NCBI GenBank assembly: GCA_914767715.1
Contig: OU612072.1
Span: 10,294,001 to 10,354,000 of the forward strand
Length of the DNA stretch: 60,000 nt
Origin: Membranipora membranacea
Lineage: Eukaryota > Bryozoa > Gymnolaemata > Cheilostomatida > Membraniporidae
Direction of reading: 5' to 3'
Below, one piece after another: positions 1-12,800 of this stretch (position 1 is its first letter; the number at the start of each line of letters is the position of its first letter). The notes below the pieces were generated by a model. It was not told the DNA's origin. It saw only the letters and a list, made by a program, of their open reading frames with translations, and ran no database searches. A program made the position numbers and the translations under genes.

Positions 1-114
1 GACACTTATTTTATTCCAAATTTTGAAGGACATCCCTCCCTCCCTCTTCATTGATCTGACAAGATGAAAACATAGGCTATAAAAAGTTTGTAATTATAAA
101 TACTTGTTTTGCAG

Positions 115-189
115 ATACCCGGTAGCCTTTACACGCTGCACATTAAAATACCCAAAAACCGTCGTGTGTCCTACCTGGGGAGAGAGTGA
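115..189 (+). CDS. Possible terminal coding exon of a gene entering from the left
   Basis: A pyrimidine-rich acceptor ending ttgttttgcag stands just before base 115. In phase 0 the exon reads 24 codons (IPGSLYTLHIKIPKNRRVSY...) and stops with TGA at 187-189. An AATAAA lies about 50 bases on, at 241-246, as expected for a last exon. A second frame stays open to base 496, but it would run through the poly(A) signal and become AT-rich and hydrophobic, so I prefer the short reading. The protein family is not recognisable from 24 residues. Confidence 0.3.
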   Translation: MPGSLYTLHIKIPKNRRVSYLGRE

Positions 190-261
190 GGGAGCACTCT
201 CCACTTACTCTCCCGATGGGACTGCCGACAGCAAAATAACAATAAATATGTACATACCATA

Positions 262-2460
262 CACAAAGAAATTAATTATTCACTTTTGTTGTAATGTAAT
301 ATTAATCGCATACTCGGCAGTGTTGATTAAACTGCAGTCAATACATTTAGATATCCATTATTTAACTATCATTACCCTAGAGAAATTTCATTTGTCTCGT
401 GACATTGCCTATTTAATTATGAAACACTACCATTCAGGTAATAACATGACTGTTAAGAAGCCTCAAGCCTGGATGCTGATAATATTTGGGCTATGATATC
501 ATTCAGCTTGGCAGGGCCTTCTACAAAGAATCAAAATGAAATGAGGTGATGATGTAACAATATCCGTAGTCAAAAACTGACAAAAACAAACAGCAGATTG
601 GCAAAATTATGGTCGCATATAAAGAGAGGAAAAATAGTCTACTTACGTAAGACAGCATCACAAAGACCAATTATGGTGCATGATCAGAAATCCAATACTG
701 CGGACATGTGAGCAAGCAGATAGTCAGTTAAGCCTGGTGCCAACGACTTTATCCAAGCCTTGTGCGTGTGGTGACTTCCTGTTATTGTTTGAACGACTTT
801 AGCCCCTACTCTGTGAAAATGTGTTGTGATGTGTTAATGCTACGCAATTGATTAGACCATAATTGATCTGTCCTAGACGTTTCTTTGATGTGCACCGAAC
901 CAGCCTTTAGAAAAATAAGAATATCAACCTGTGAATCACCCACTACCGGTTACAATTAGTTACGATTACAGAATATTCCTGGCTCCCTAATTCTCCTTAA
1001 TTCTGAATTCAGAAAAACTTTATCATACTGGATTTAGTCCTGCCCAGTAAACTGTGGGACAAGAAAGATTATTTGTTTGTCTTTTTGCTTCTTTTTACAT
1101 TTGTCGTCACTATGATACACTTTATTATTATTCAATTATTTTTTCAAAATATGTAATTTTAAATTTTGTCGGAAATAATTGATTTCATAACTTTGCCTTG
1201 CTCTAATTATATATGTGAAGGGCTGAACAATCAGGGGGCGTAACTTAACCTCTGATTATTTCTCTGTGTTAGGGGACAAGAAGAGAACAAGACAAGTTGA
1301 TTCCCGCAAGCCATAGTTTAGCTAGATATGGTTTCAAGGCTATATCTGGTATACCACACATGACTTAAGCCTCATTGATTAAATCAGTTTACAATTTCTT
1401 AATCAACTTTAGATTATTAATCTAGTTTACATTACCCACAATGCATCTGCCCCCCAATAAATCTTCATAATGTCTAACTCAGTTATGAGGTTTACATGTA
1501 CTGCTAGCTACTTTTTTACACGGCGTCCAATTGCAAGAGAATTATATGTGGGATCTGAAATAGAGCAACTCTGTCAACAACAACTACAAAAATATCAGGT
1601 ACGAAAATAGAAACAACAAAAATAGAAGCATTAATTATACAACAAAACTACATAGACAACAACAATATCAATCACAACAATCACAACAACAATAACAAAA
1701 ATATTAATAGCAACCTTACCAATGATAAAAATAATATTGTCAACAACAACAACCAGTTCAAGCGGTCGCAACCTCATCTGTTCTGTAATCTAACATCGTG
1801 TCAAGCGTTATACATTTGTAACATTACTTCACAGTGACAAAATGATGTTGAATACGAACAATTGCTGATACCACGTCAAAACCAATCATAACACATACCA
1901 GTGATCTCTTGGGATACTTCCTACTCTTTACGCTCAGGTGTTATATGTTATAATTATGTATCTTCCACTAGGATAACTCCCATTGTAAAAGATTAAGTGA
2001 GCAAGCGATGTCATTTCTTTATGCCAAGTCATCATCTCAATCATAGGAGAATAATTTTGAAATTTGAGCTTCTCGGTAGCTGTCATGCATCCTTCCCAAT
2101 TCTTGGGCTCCGTTATGTCCAATAGGGGGTTTGACCAGGGTCCGAATCTAGATCGGGTACAACATGGTATAAATCAAAATATATATCCCAACACAGTAAA
2201 GAAAAATTTTACATAAGAAATTTCCGGGAAGAGTCACAACAAAATTCACAATTAATATTATAATTGTTGTTTACTTTTCTTGTGACGTATCAGTTGCGTG
2301 GTTACTGTAACACGATGGGCATATTACGCAGTCGTGCATCCTTTGAAGTGTGAGGTAATTAATAGGAGTCATTCCCTGGCCTTTATTCTCATTAACTGCG
2401 TGACGATACTGCATGCTATCGGAATAATTAGATCGCGCTGCTACTGTTGGTGTTGTGACC
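262..2460. other. Intergenic stretch, no gene seen
   Basis: No open frame with splice signals or recognisable protein similarity is visible on either strand. The only structured part is the CAA-rich tract at about 1575-1755. Confidence 0.5.
1575..1755 (+). repeat. CAA-rich simple repeat
   Basis: Interrupted runs of CAA/ACA trinucleotides, with CAACAACAAC blocks separated by AT-rich spacers. It is low-complexity DNA with no coding frame. Confidence 0.75.
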
Positions 2461-2466
2461 AAAAGC

Positions 2467-2474
2467 TATAAAAG
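2467..2474 (+). promoter_or_regulatory. TATA box of the cysteine-rich peptide gene
   Basis: TATAAAAG stands in the context gcTATAAAAGc. A start site about 30 bases downstream would fall near 2497. The region from there to 2682 then ends in a good splice donor (ATAG|gtaagaa), so this fits a core promoter followed by a noncoding first exon. Confidence 0.55.
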
Positions 2475-2496
2475 CTAAAGCGTGGAAGAATGGTTC

Positions 2497-2682
2497 TCAT
2501 TATCACATTGGCAGCACACAGCAACACACCGACAGCACATCTTATCAACGGAGAGACTGTGAAAACATCTTACAAATACTGTTGGAGATTTTATACACTT
2601 CTCTGTTAGACATTATATTGAAATTGATTTTTATTGGACTTGTGCTATATATCAGGAAACCCTTAAAAAATCTAGGATATAG
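2497..2682 (+). other. Predicted 5'UTR exon 1 of the cysteine-rich peptide gene
   Basis: The exon is bounded upstream by the TATA box and downstream by the donor GGATATAG|gtaag. It has no long open frame. The matching acceptor is a T-rich tract ending ttttag at 3151. The second exon then holds about 77 noncoding bases before the start codon at 3229. The start site is inferred from TATA spacing, not seen directly. Confidence 0.4.
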
Positions 2683-3228
2683 GTAAGAAAAATTCATCAT
2701 CAAGACAATAGTATTGTAATATTTTTTTATAGTTTATTTTTGAGATATGCAAATATTTTGTTTTCATTTCGCTGGCAGGAAATTTCGTATTGATTATTCT
2801 GCATTTAATTGTTTGGGGCTGTTAAACCCAATTATGTTGTTAACTTTGAAACTGCTGAAAAATCCAATTTATGTAGTATTGTGATCAATATAGTAATCAG
2901 TATCAAGTATAGTAATCAATGGTGTGAATGTGCCTGACATCAGCTATTGCTAGGGTTGATTGAAATGTTCCGTATTCTGAAAATTATATCCTATAACAAC
3001 CACTACTATGAAGATATGATAAATTTAGACTCAGCAAAACAAAATTGGTGCACAATACACAAGACTTTCTTGGCCCAAATAACATGTTCACCTTTCAGCG
3101 ATTTTATTACCAATATTATTGAATATTATATTTTTTTTGTTGTATTTTTAGAGATTTCCAGTCACAACAGACTTGAAGATTTTACCAGTGGAAAAGCTCC
3201 AATAAATCGGAGAAAATAACACTACACA

Positions 3229-6200
3229 ATGGCCTTCACTTTGCCACCAGTTTTTATCTTAGCTTTGGTGCTGATAGCCCAAGTGAATAGCCTGAGTATA
3301 CACGGCGCACGCAACATGAAACAAGTGGTGGAGGAACCTACGAGCTCAGACAGTCTATCTCATGGGCCGGCATTTGTTGATAATATCGACAACTGCCTAT
3401 TATCCTGCTACCTGTGCCTTGAGGTAAGTTAATAAAAGTAAATAAATTTAAAAAGGATAGGTAAAATAGATAAATATTATACAAATAAATTAAATTTAAG
3501 TTAATGAATATACGAAAATATTTCAAATAAAAATTTTTAAAAAAAAAATTAAATCAAAGTAGCAAAAAATTTATTATTAATAATATTATGTATTGGGCTA
3601 TATTCACTGTGAAAAACTTTCTCCGGCAGATTTACCTCGAAATATTGGGCATGAATAAAACTCTGACCCTATTGACAGTATAAACTTAACTCTAGCCTTC
3701 TTCAAAATTTCTAAAGTTTGTTTATAATTTTGCCGTCATATTAAACCAAATCTTAATGTTATTTTGTCTCAAAACAAACGCTCGGATGAGATGAACAAAA
3801 ATATACAAACATAATCTTCAGATGTCATGCGGAATAATCAAAAAAACTCCCTGTTGATTTACTGTTGATTATCTTTTTAATTCCAATCAAGTGTATGAAG
3901 TCAGCCCATTTCAATAATTTGCAAAATATGAGTCATGGACTATGGAGCTATGAACAACAATGAAAAAGCATACTAAGATACATAGGGATCATGTTCCAGG
4001 CGTGTTCAAGTCATCAGATATTCTACAACCTGCAATTTTGGTTCAATTTGCGCCTGCATAGTGCCAATTTAAAAAAAATCGCAAACAACGTCTCCATTTG
4101 AAAAATTAATTTGGATAAACTTTAGTTATCAAGATGATGTTAAAGGGCAACCAAGGTTTCAAACAACTTCTCATTGATGTCCATTGATTAATAGCAGATT
4201 GCACCTTCTGCATGGGGAAAAAGACAAAATATAATTCGGATGATTATTCAGCCAGAATTCTTGTGAAACATTTCTTGCATCAGGTACTCAAACTCAGCTA
4301 AAAGAGAATACTACATAGCAGTTTCCTGTTCCTGCTATTATTTAGCCTGTGCTCTATAATTATTACAGCATAGTCTTGGAACCTCCCCTAAACTGAAGTG
4401 TTATCCAGCTTAGAGTCAGCAACTACTTTGAGTTTTGCATCGCGTAATGCACAAAGCTGATGCTGCCCAGCACATTATTTGCTACCCATTAATGCATTGC
4501 TACGAAACCTTGGTTGCCCTTTAATATTAAATATTTGCGGGCTTGATCTGAGCTTGATATACGCGCGTCAGTAACAAGGCATCGCATCTAATATTTCAAA
4601 AAATAATATTGGATTAATCAATTTTGATTGGTTTTCAAACTTGATGTGTTTGAATGTCATCGTTATTTCAAGATATTTTATTGTCTTTGCATTTTTGACA
4701 TTATGCGCTACTTAGGAGATTGAATATTTTAATAGCGTTCTCGGAGAGGAAATTAGTTTTTTCATCAACCAAAATGTTGAAGACTCTTGGAAGGACATTA
4801 TCAAGGCCTTGAATTAACCTAGTAAGATAATGTAACTACGTGAGCTGGTCTAAAATACTCAGCTACAATAGTCCCTACAGTTGTAGCAGCCACAAGAGAC
4901 ACTTGCAAGAGCCAACATCAAAAGTCTGAAGCTATCAAATGACTGGTCTTGCAAATCCCTTGAGAGTGCTTTTGATGCACAGGTTATCATAGTTGAATGT
5001 TATCAGACTTGCAACTGTCATTACAACACAAAATCTCGCCACATTACAGTGAATGTCAAACATGGCTAAATGAAGTAAGGTTTACAAAACACACAACATA
5101 GGCAATAATGTTCATCAGCAAGCCTCCCGTTGCAAAATCCATTATCAGGTTCATAAAAGTGAGAAAACATCAAGTTTAGCCACCCTTCACGCTTAGACAA
5201 GGTGTTAGAATTATGTGTCAATAAAAGCGCATGAAGTGTGAGGTTAGACACGTCAGCTGTGTACAGTGACGGGGGTAAGCTTCGATCGGGGGGGGGGGGA
5301 GAGGAGAAATTTTGGTTGGAACACTGAAACTTGGTCATGGACAATGAAATATTATGATTCAAAGAAATCTTATCTGACGCTATGCAAACAGGCATTAATG
5401 CAAAGTTTTTATTAGCGCAGCAAAATGCTTAATTTCCGGTTGTATTATTTTTGAGGGCGGGGAGGCCTCCACTACTATAAGTCACTTGTAAGTTCAAACA
5501 TGAATGTGTTGTGTCTCCCTACGTCAATGGTAAAGCAATATACTACCACACAGGTTACGAAAGACTCTAATTCTGTTGATAGATGACGCATATTTGGTTC
5601 ACTTTCCCGAATTCTAGCTCGTCAAATTTATCAATGAGTGGATGAAATGGCTATTTTGTAATTGCCAAGTATCCAAAAACATGGAATTTGTGCATAAGTA
5701 TTTTCTTTCTACTATACTATAATTTGATTTTTCAATTGTGAAAGTTTTCAAGTGGAACATCAAAAAAGATCAATACCAGAAAATAATCAACTTGTCATAA
5801 TTAGTTTTGTTTCTTTAATCTAATAATAGTAGAGTGGCCTAAAGCACACTGACTTTTACATCACACTCTTAGCCAGAGATTCATCGATGGATCTTTAATT
5901 AATCCATATATAGCCAAGTATCTTAAATCAGAAACTTTAGCAGAGAGGATAATAAGCTAATCAGTAAATAAGGTCAAACTTGGACCTTTCCATCATGGAT
6001 GAATCGGAAGTTGACATAATGTTACAAATTGAATAAGGGTTATGTCTTCACCGATTCACATCCACCATCTTTATTATCCTGAAATTGAGGATCATAACAT
6101 CGAATATGTATCCAGAGACTCATATCTCCAACTATTTCTTTTGCATGACAATTTCACAATAGTTATTGAGTTGTTTTCTCACACATTGATAAGGGATAAC

Positions 6201-6707
6201 TCCCAATATATTTCTATTTAACTTCCTAATATGTGCCCGCAGCCTATGAAGGTCGATGTGGCTAGAAAATTTCCTGAATAAAATACTGGAGCCGTATCAT
6301 AGAACCCACAAAAACAAAACTTATTGTTTGTGATAGTTTAAGCCTCTGCTGTTAATTTAATTGAAGCTTGATAGATTGCTCTCACATCGAATCATCTTAC
6401 CAGCACATTATGCAGTCATTATTCGGCTTCCAATAATCATAGAAAATGAAGCTATTCCAAGCACTTTTCTGTCAGATATTCCCATACCCACTTTTTCAAT
6501 TTTTGTAGTCAAGTCAATATTCATGTATCCACTTTTTCTATTTCACAGGGAAGTCCATATCTACTTGACTGTGCTAATAACTACTGTATGAGTTTAGGAA
6601 GGCCGAGAGCAGACACCCTCGCTAAGGTAGAGAGCTGTCCTCTCTTCAAGCCACCAGCAGATCACAGTACCCTCTGGATGGACGAAAATATATTCGGTGG
6701 AAAATGA
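3229..6707 (+). CDS. Secreted six-cysteine peptide precursor, eclosion-hormone-like (2 coding exons)
   Basis: Coding exons are 3229-3423 and 6549-6707, joined in phase 0 by a GAG|gtaagt donor and a ttcacag|GG acceptor. Together they give 117 residues. Residues 1-21 form a signal peptide (MAFTLPPVFILALVLIAQVNS), followed by a Ser/Glu-rich stretch and then six cysteines at 56, 60, 63, 73, 78 and 95. The spacing is C-x3-C-x2-C-x9-C-x4-C-x16-C. The opening C-x3-C-x2-C, followed by three more cysteines, is the eclosion hormone layout; the later spacings differ, so the family call is an inference. There are no dibasic sites before the cysteine block, so the mature peptide would be most of the chain; the C-terminus is IFGGK. 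AATAAA at 6717-6722 follows the stop at once. Other six-cysteine secreted families remain possible. Confidence 0.7.
3424..6548 (+). other. Intron 2 of the peptide gene
   Basis: This 3.1-kb intron starts gtaagt and ends ttcacag. Apart from the TTAA-flanked element at 4144-4520 and a G12 run at 5288-5299 I see no structured feature. The open frames inside it look like chance. Confidence 0.6.
4144..4520. mobile_element. TTAA-flanked MITE with perfect 17-bp terminal inverted repeats
   Basis: The left end AGGGCAACCAAGGTTTC (4144-4160) is the exact reverse complement of the right end GAAACCTTGGTTGCCCT (4504-4520). Both sides are flanked by TTAA (4140-4143 and 4521-4524). The 377-bp element has no transposase frame, so it would be non-autonomous. 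TTAA target duplications are typical of piggyBac-type elements, although the terminal bases here are not the usual CCC. The superfamily is therefore tentative. Confidence 0.75.
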
Positions 6708-6716
6708 TCGATAAAA

Positions 6717-6722
6717 AATAAA
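6717..6722 (+). terminator. Poly(A) signal of the peptide gene
   Basis: AATAAA begins ten bases after the TGA stop. Such a short 3'UTR is unusual but compatible with a small secreted-peptide transcript. No better signal is seen in the next 100 bases. Confidence 0.45.
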
Positions 6723-6740
6723 CAACAAACAGTAACTCAG

Positions 6741-9427
6741 AGTTTATTTAATCCTAAGATCAGCAGCAATTATAATGAAGACAGGGGTAGAGAAATGTAA
6801 TTTGAACTCTGTTCCTGTTTGTACAATATTATGCCATAACTTGTGCAATAGTTAAAGGAGATAGCTCCTAGTAAAAGTGTTTTTGTCTATGTAATCTTTT
6901 CATGAGATTTATCCTGACTCCCTTAGTAGTAGACAATATGGCATTAGGCCTACAGAGTGTAAGGGCTGGGCTGGTACGGGTACCACACTCAGGTTAACAT
7001 TGTAGAACCTGGGCTATACTTTTACTACTCAATGCATTTTATATTGTCGATTGTGTGAATGTTATAAAAAGTTTTAAAAACTAGAGGTTGAATCCTCAAA
7101 GTGCAATTATACTACAACTTTTATTGGACTAGTTTTCAGCAAAATTATTGTTAGTCAGACTTTTCTTTGGTAAGCTATCATTAGGCACAACCGAAAATTG
7201 TCACAATTATGTAGATTTTTAGTTACTTCCAATGATGATAGCTTATATAAATGAAAGATCTGACCAGATAATCTTAGGGAAATTTTGTCGAAAAGATCTG
7301 CAGTATAAATGCAGCTTCAAAGTATTCATGCCTTACTTGCCATTTAATGTGGTATATGAGGATCTCTTATTATGTACAAATTAATTATTTCTCCTGCTTT
7401 CGAGAGGGTTCAATTTAGCCAAATTATTCATGTCAGAGATGATATAAGGAAATATCCGAAGAGATGATGACATTTTCAACTTGATTAGTGTACTTACTGT
7501 TCTGTGTTTAACTGTTTGATCCCAGCAAAACACAACCATACCTTTATCAATAGAAATAAAAGTTCAAAATATAATATGAAGTATATATATACCAGGTATT
7601 AAATATACAGCATAGCTTGACAGCCCAATGCTCTTTGGTTGAGAATGACGTGAACAACCTTAAATAGCTTATTGGGCTCTCAAGCTAGCTTACTACTGAT
7701 ACTGGCAAAGAATATTTTAATCTTCTACATGAATTTGATAAGAAATTATTAATTTTGTTATTAATGATTTATGTAATGCTTGATTTATATTATTATTGAT
7801 GATGTAACTTCAATATAGTTGTTTGAATTCAGATGAGACACAGTATAGCAAATGTTGTTTGGGTGGGAAATATTCCTGAAGAATATTGTATCAGTCAATT
7901 TGTATCCCAAATAAAAAAAATGAATAAAAAAGGTTAGCCTTTCGATGTCAACCAATTGCCAGTAGCTTATGACAGTGTTTCAAATCTGACTCTTGATTCA
8001 AGCACCCTAATGCAGGAGAAGAGGGTAATCACTCAGCTATTTTCAGCTACAGCTCGTACTAAGGCTTTTCACGGCATTTCAGCACTGAACTGGCCAACAT
8101 TATTTAGCAAATCTTGTGACTAGTTACCAGTAAAACTCAGCTAGTTTTAGATATAGAAGCTTTAACATTACTATTAGCTTCAGTATATCAGTTCTAGTTG
8201 TTATAGCTCGTAGATTATTGCCAGTAAAAGATAAAAACACATGTTGCAGAACGGAAATCGATGCATTGAGCAAACTTATAATTTTTGCCAGTTCTTTACA
8301 GTTGGGAGTTGTGTGCTCAGTGATCAAGGCAAGACAATAAAGTAATGCTACAACATGCATGTTATACAAAGCTGTCAATTGGTACTCTCAAGGAGGGCAG
8401 ATCAAAATTCTAAGACAGTATTGACCTAATCTCTTGATGTAGTTGAATACTGATGTAACATGCAGCACAGCAAATGACGGTGTTGTTTTTTACTCTGGGC
8501 GATGATTTATTCTCGGACAGATTTCTGACCCGGGCAGGTGCAATTGCTCAAAGATAAGAAGGCATAATGCAGCTAACCAGACCAGTAACAAGTCCCCAAC
8601 ATTGCTACCATCAAATCTACCACATAGTTCCGGTAGTATCTACTTATTCGTTACCCGCTGTGGTTTCCTTGTCATGTATCTAATTTTTCTTAGTATATCT
8701 TTCCAAAAAATGAATAAATAAAGATGGCCATGTGATATGCCACCTGACATGGCTAATTTTGTAGCAGCAGAAAATAGCCCTTCGTTGGGGCTAACTCAGG
8801 TTCTGTAGTGTGTCCAATACAGCTTTTTCTACAAATTACATCGTCCTACATAATGTTGCCAAGAAACAGAACATCTCCGAACGTAACGCTCTTTGGACAT
8901 CCTGTCGGTGGTAAAGTTATATACCAATTGTTATTGGTTTGTACACAGCCGTCAAGGTCATATACAAACAAGATCAAGTTTTCCTGCATTAAGATTTGCT
9001 CCCCTTCCTACTGCGGCTGATCAGTTTGGGGGACGCAATTTCAAATTCAGGCAAACTAGACGTAACTGGGTCTAGATAAAGCAGATACACCTGATCTCAA
9101 CTCACACAGTAATGGATCTCTGTATGAGTATTCTCAGTCCGTCAAACACAGATTCAACTACAGGCAGAAAGAGTTGACAACTCCAATGCAATATAATAAT
9201 TTACAATAAAACAGGGAGTTCCTGACAATTAAGAAAGCAGGCAAACTGGACCAACTTGGCCAGATTCACACCATTTTAGATCTTCATATCTTTCAGTGAA
9301 GAAATTGGGTACGACATTGCATATTATAAAGACCAGAAAATCAAAGTTTGGCATTATTCCAGAAATGCAGAGCATTCCTAGATAGTAAATCATCTCGTAA
9401 CTTATATTCTCAGTAAGTCTTTTGTCA
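6741..9427. other. Intergenic stretch with repeat fragments
   Basis: No gene is supported. A short imperfect inverted repeat lies at 7611-7692 (arms around TAGCTTGACAGCCCAAT). A copy of a dispersed palindromic repeat lies at about 8971-9075. The remaining open frames are short and lack splice context. Confidence 0.45.
8971..9075. repeat. Dispersed palindrome-type repeat, copy 1
   Basis: It shares the block AGATCAAG ... CCTGCATT ... TTTGCTCCCC ... GGCTGATCAGTT with the sequence at about 38615-38710. More diverged relatives sit near 34626-34697 and 44662-44750. It is probably a small non-autonomous DNA element. Ends and target duplication are not resolved. Confidence 0.45.
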
Positions 9428-9437
9428 TATATATATA

Positions 9438-9842
9438 TTGATATATGGCATCCGCATATATGGCATCCTATCAAAACAATATATTCTTGAAAGAATACCC
9501 TTGCCCCAAAAGAGGGCTTTCCGCCTAATAGCAAATGTCAACCACATACCGTATCATCTAATACATACAAGAGATTTACATACATCCCTTGGTCTGATTC
9601 CTTTTCTTCCCCTGTCTGGTCATTTCACCTGTGTTTTTAGTTTTCAAATTTTGCATTTGGAAGGATTTATTCCAGCTAGCTCTAAAACCTTTTTTAGAGA
9701 CAAACATCTATTACATTATCACAGTGATCAATTAAGACAAAAAATCACTACAACTTTTAACTCTTTACCAAGTCAGATACGCTCAGCAACCAAACTTACT
9801 CATTTTAAACAACAACTATCAAAGCACTTTAAATCCTATTAA
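9438..9842 (+). mobile_element. 3' fragment of a non-LTR retrotransposon (LINE) reverse-transcriptase ORF
   Basis: The open frame reads ...LPQKRAFRLI... near its start and ...FNSLPSQIRSATKLTHFKQ... before the stop. This pattern (W/F-N-SLP-x-x-IR, then FK and a basic end) is the usual C-terminus of CR1/L2/jockey-like ORF2 proteins. The catalytic reverse-transcriptase motifs are missing, so the copy is 5'-truncated, apparently near the AT dinucleotide run at 9428-9440. It is an inert relic and not a host gene. Confidence 0.65.
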
Positions 9843-9855
9843 TTTTTATCACTTG

Positions 9856-12800
9856 TGTATTTTTTCTTTTTCTCTCCGCTTAAGTTTTTTTTTGTTCTGT
9901 CACTGCATGAAAAACATTCCTTAAGATGATTGTAGATTGACAATAAAAGTATATATATAAAGTGAGTTGATGATGCTATAGAGAAGATACAATTGACACT
10001 AATTGAAAGACTATCCACTAAGGAGACTGAGTTTGACATATCAGAACACCTTCAACCACAAGGTCTACTCCAAGGGTCTACCCCTAAATAAACCTTTAAC
10101 TTTAGCACCAAAAAGTTAAACCAAACCTGGCCCTGTGGCTGTTAGGCGGGGCAAGAGCTCAGAGGGCTTGAAAACCAGGTGCCAATAATTGACCAGACAA
10201 TCGTAACTATAATTTCTTAGTCTAATTGAAAATATTTGAGCTACTCACATTCTGCCTGTAGATAAGATATCAGATGATTGTAATCCATGTTCCAATTGAA
10301 AGAGAGTACTTTTTACACAAAGCTGACCATGTGACCGACAACCAGCTGTAAATCTGCGCTGAACACTAGCAACCTGCTATACCTCGGTAATACCAATAAC
10401 GATCACAATGTGATCAGTGAGCAGCGAGCGGTGAGATATCTACCACAAACTTTGTCAATTCCACTCAGGGCTCAGCCTAAACCATAATCCAAAATTTCAA
10501 CCATCTACTCAGAGCATACTGAATAAGTCTAGTTAGGAAAAGTGAGGTTCTGACTTCAGTACCAGCTTTCAATCAACTGAAGAATGAGGAATGAAAATTT
10601 AATTTGAACTTTCAATATCATCCTATGTTTGCCGCTTAGATTACATGCATTGCATGTTGAGCGTGTTTAACAACTAGCTTGTCCGACAAGGAAACAGCCT
10701 TAGAACCTCGATTAATCCTAGCCTGCATAATCGGATTTGGTTGATGGATCAAAATCAGATAGATTGAAGCAATATTTAAAAATGTGAGGTGATGTTCAGT
10801 CAAATATTATAATACAAAACAAAAAAGTAGCCGTGTAACATGGCTAATAGCAACTAGTATACAGCGATGACAGCTGCCTAAAATAATCCGACACACACAC
10901 CTGTCATCGCAATGCGAAATGCACCGAATGTAACAATAACTTCAACTTTGGGAAAAAGGCCATCGAATCAAATTTATTGAATACAATAGAATTGGCTTGA
11001 GTATCCTAGTTGTTTAGGCGTGAATGACAGCTATGTCACTGCTACCTACCCGCAACACTACACTGTTTTATTTAGGAATCTCAGGCTATGTGATAACTGG
11101 ATAACGGCTGGTATAATTATAGTACGCTGGTGATTGATTTGACACAAACAATAGATAAAAAATCTCTACTGCCATGAATCATTATAAGCCTTTGATAAAC
11201 ATGCTCCGACAAGTGAATAACATCTTATAAAACTTTTAAACAGAAGGATGCGGAATTTGTGCATACTCACAAATTGCATCATGTACACGTTTCTCAAACA
11301 ATGCAGGTAGATAGATCAGTCTTTGTGTTCTGAGCGTATAGGTCAATAGTGTCCCATCATTAGTCCCCAAGAACATTGGAATAAACAAAAACATATAGTT
11401 CGGTATAGCCTAGAGAAGTAAAGTAAAATAGTGAACTTTGTGGCTAGCAAACATTTACACGACCTCTGTACATTGCAATTTATGAACTCCCAATTTGGTA
11501 AGATAAAGTTGGTGCTCACAGAATCCACAAACTGTCAAACTAAATTCCAGCAATAATATCTGCTCATCAAGGTTATATAACTATTGATTGTGCCCCCATT
11601 GTCATCATCAGGTGTTCTAGATGCTTCCAGTACCCCAAACACACTGTGACAGACCAGCAAAATGATTAAATACTAGGAGCACCGAATTGGCATTCAGGGT
11701 CATGATTCAGGACCCCCATTAATCACCAGTTTGGTGCGTTTCCTGATTCGTTGACATTGTGTCAAAGACCTTCAACAGCAAAATAAAACGTCTACCAATA
11801 TCTGTAACCAGCGGCTACTATCATGAAACAAGTAACAGAAATAAGTTCAGTCAGATTTTCAGGTAGGATTGTAACTTGCATGCATTCTATTTATTAATAA
11901 CGTTTGCTCCAGTGGCAGCGCCCTCGACTCCATTGAGAATATGAGTATGCGAGGTAAACCTTGACGATAGTAGAGTTGCACTCCAACTAACATTTAAACC
12001 ATACTTTACATGCTGGGCATTGACAAGTGTCAAGTAGTTTTCAACCCATAAACACATAACAAAAGATACAAAAATAGTAATAGCTACCATTGTATTATTT
12101 GATTTTTATTATAGGATTTACAGCATCAGTTTACAAATCTAGCAGCTAAACATGAAAGTTTATTCACCTCAGCGACACCTAACAAATCAAAGGTTCATTC
12201 TTTGCCTAAGCAAACTTCACACCTCCAGACTAAATGGGCTTGATCTTTTGTTTGAATTTGTGATTAAAAGTAGTGAAAATTGTTTAGCCTAGCTGCAGCT
12301 GAATTGTGAACCACTTTCTTAGGGGGTGGATATGATTTTATTGGGGTTCAATTAGAGGGTGTTGAAAACAAGGTGTTTGTCGAAAGACGATAAACCATCA
12401 CCAGACGTAGACTTGAAAAATACAAAGTAAGGGATCGCATAATTATTTTGTAGAATTTTATTGTCAATTAGTGATATGTGGTGTGTGCTTCCCTAAAATG
12501 CAACCACTGCAGTATTATTATACAAGGTATGGCAAGGAGCCAACTCTAGTGCCTCTTGAAACTTCATTGAGTGCTAAATTTGTGTCTATGCTTTTGAATA
12601 TGTTCCATACAGTTTTATGCCAAGATGTTGGGATGTCACAGCAACTGTATATCCACCCATCAAGTGTATCTGCAATAGAACATCACCTCCCATTTAGGCA
12701 TTTAGGCACTGTACTATTCAATAAAATAAAAATTATCTCAACTCAATTTTCAAGCAAAACCTGGTTTGTCTGGGAATTCCGGGTAAAGTTGCATTGTGGG

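Noticed and set aside
104-496. 130-codon open frame at the left edge
   Set aside because: It passes through an AATAAA and becomes AT-rich. The shorter phase-0 reading from the same acceptor ends at a stop before the poly(A) signal.
8893-9075. 60-codon plus-strand open frame near the LINE fragment
   Set aside because: It overlaps a dispersed palindromic repeat and has no reverse-transcriptase-like residues.
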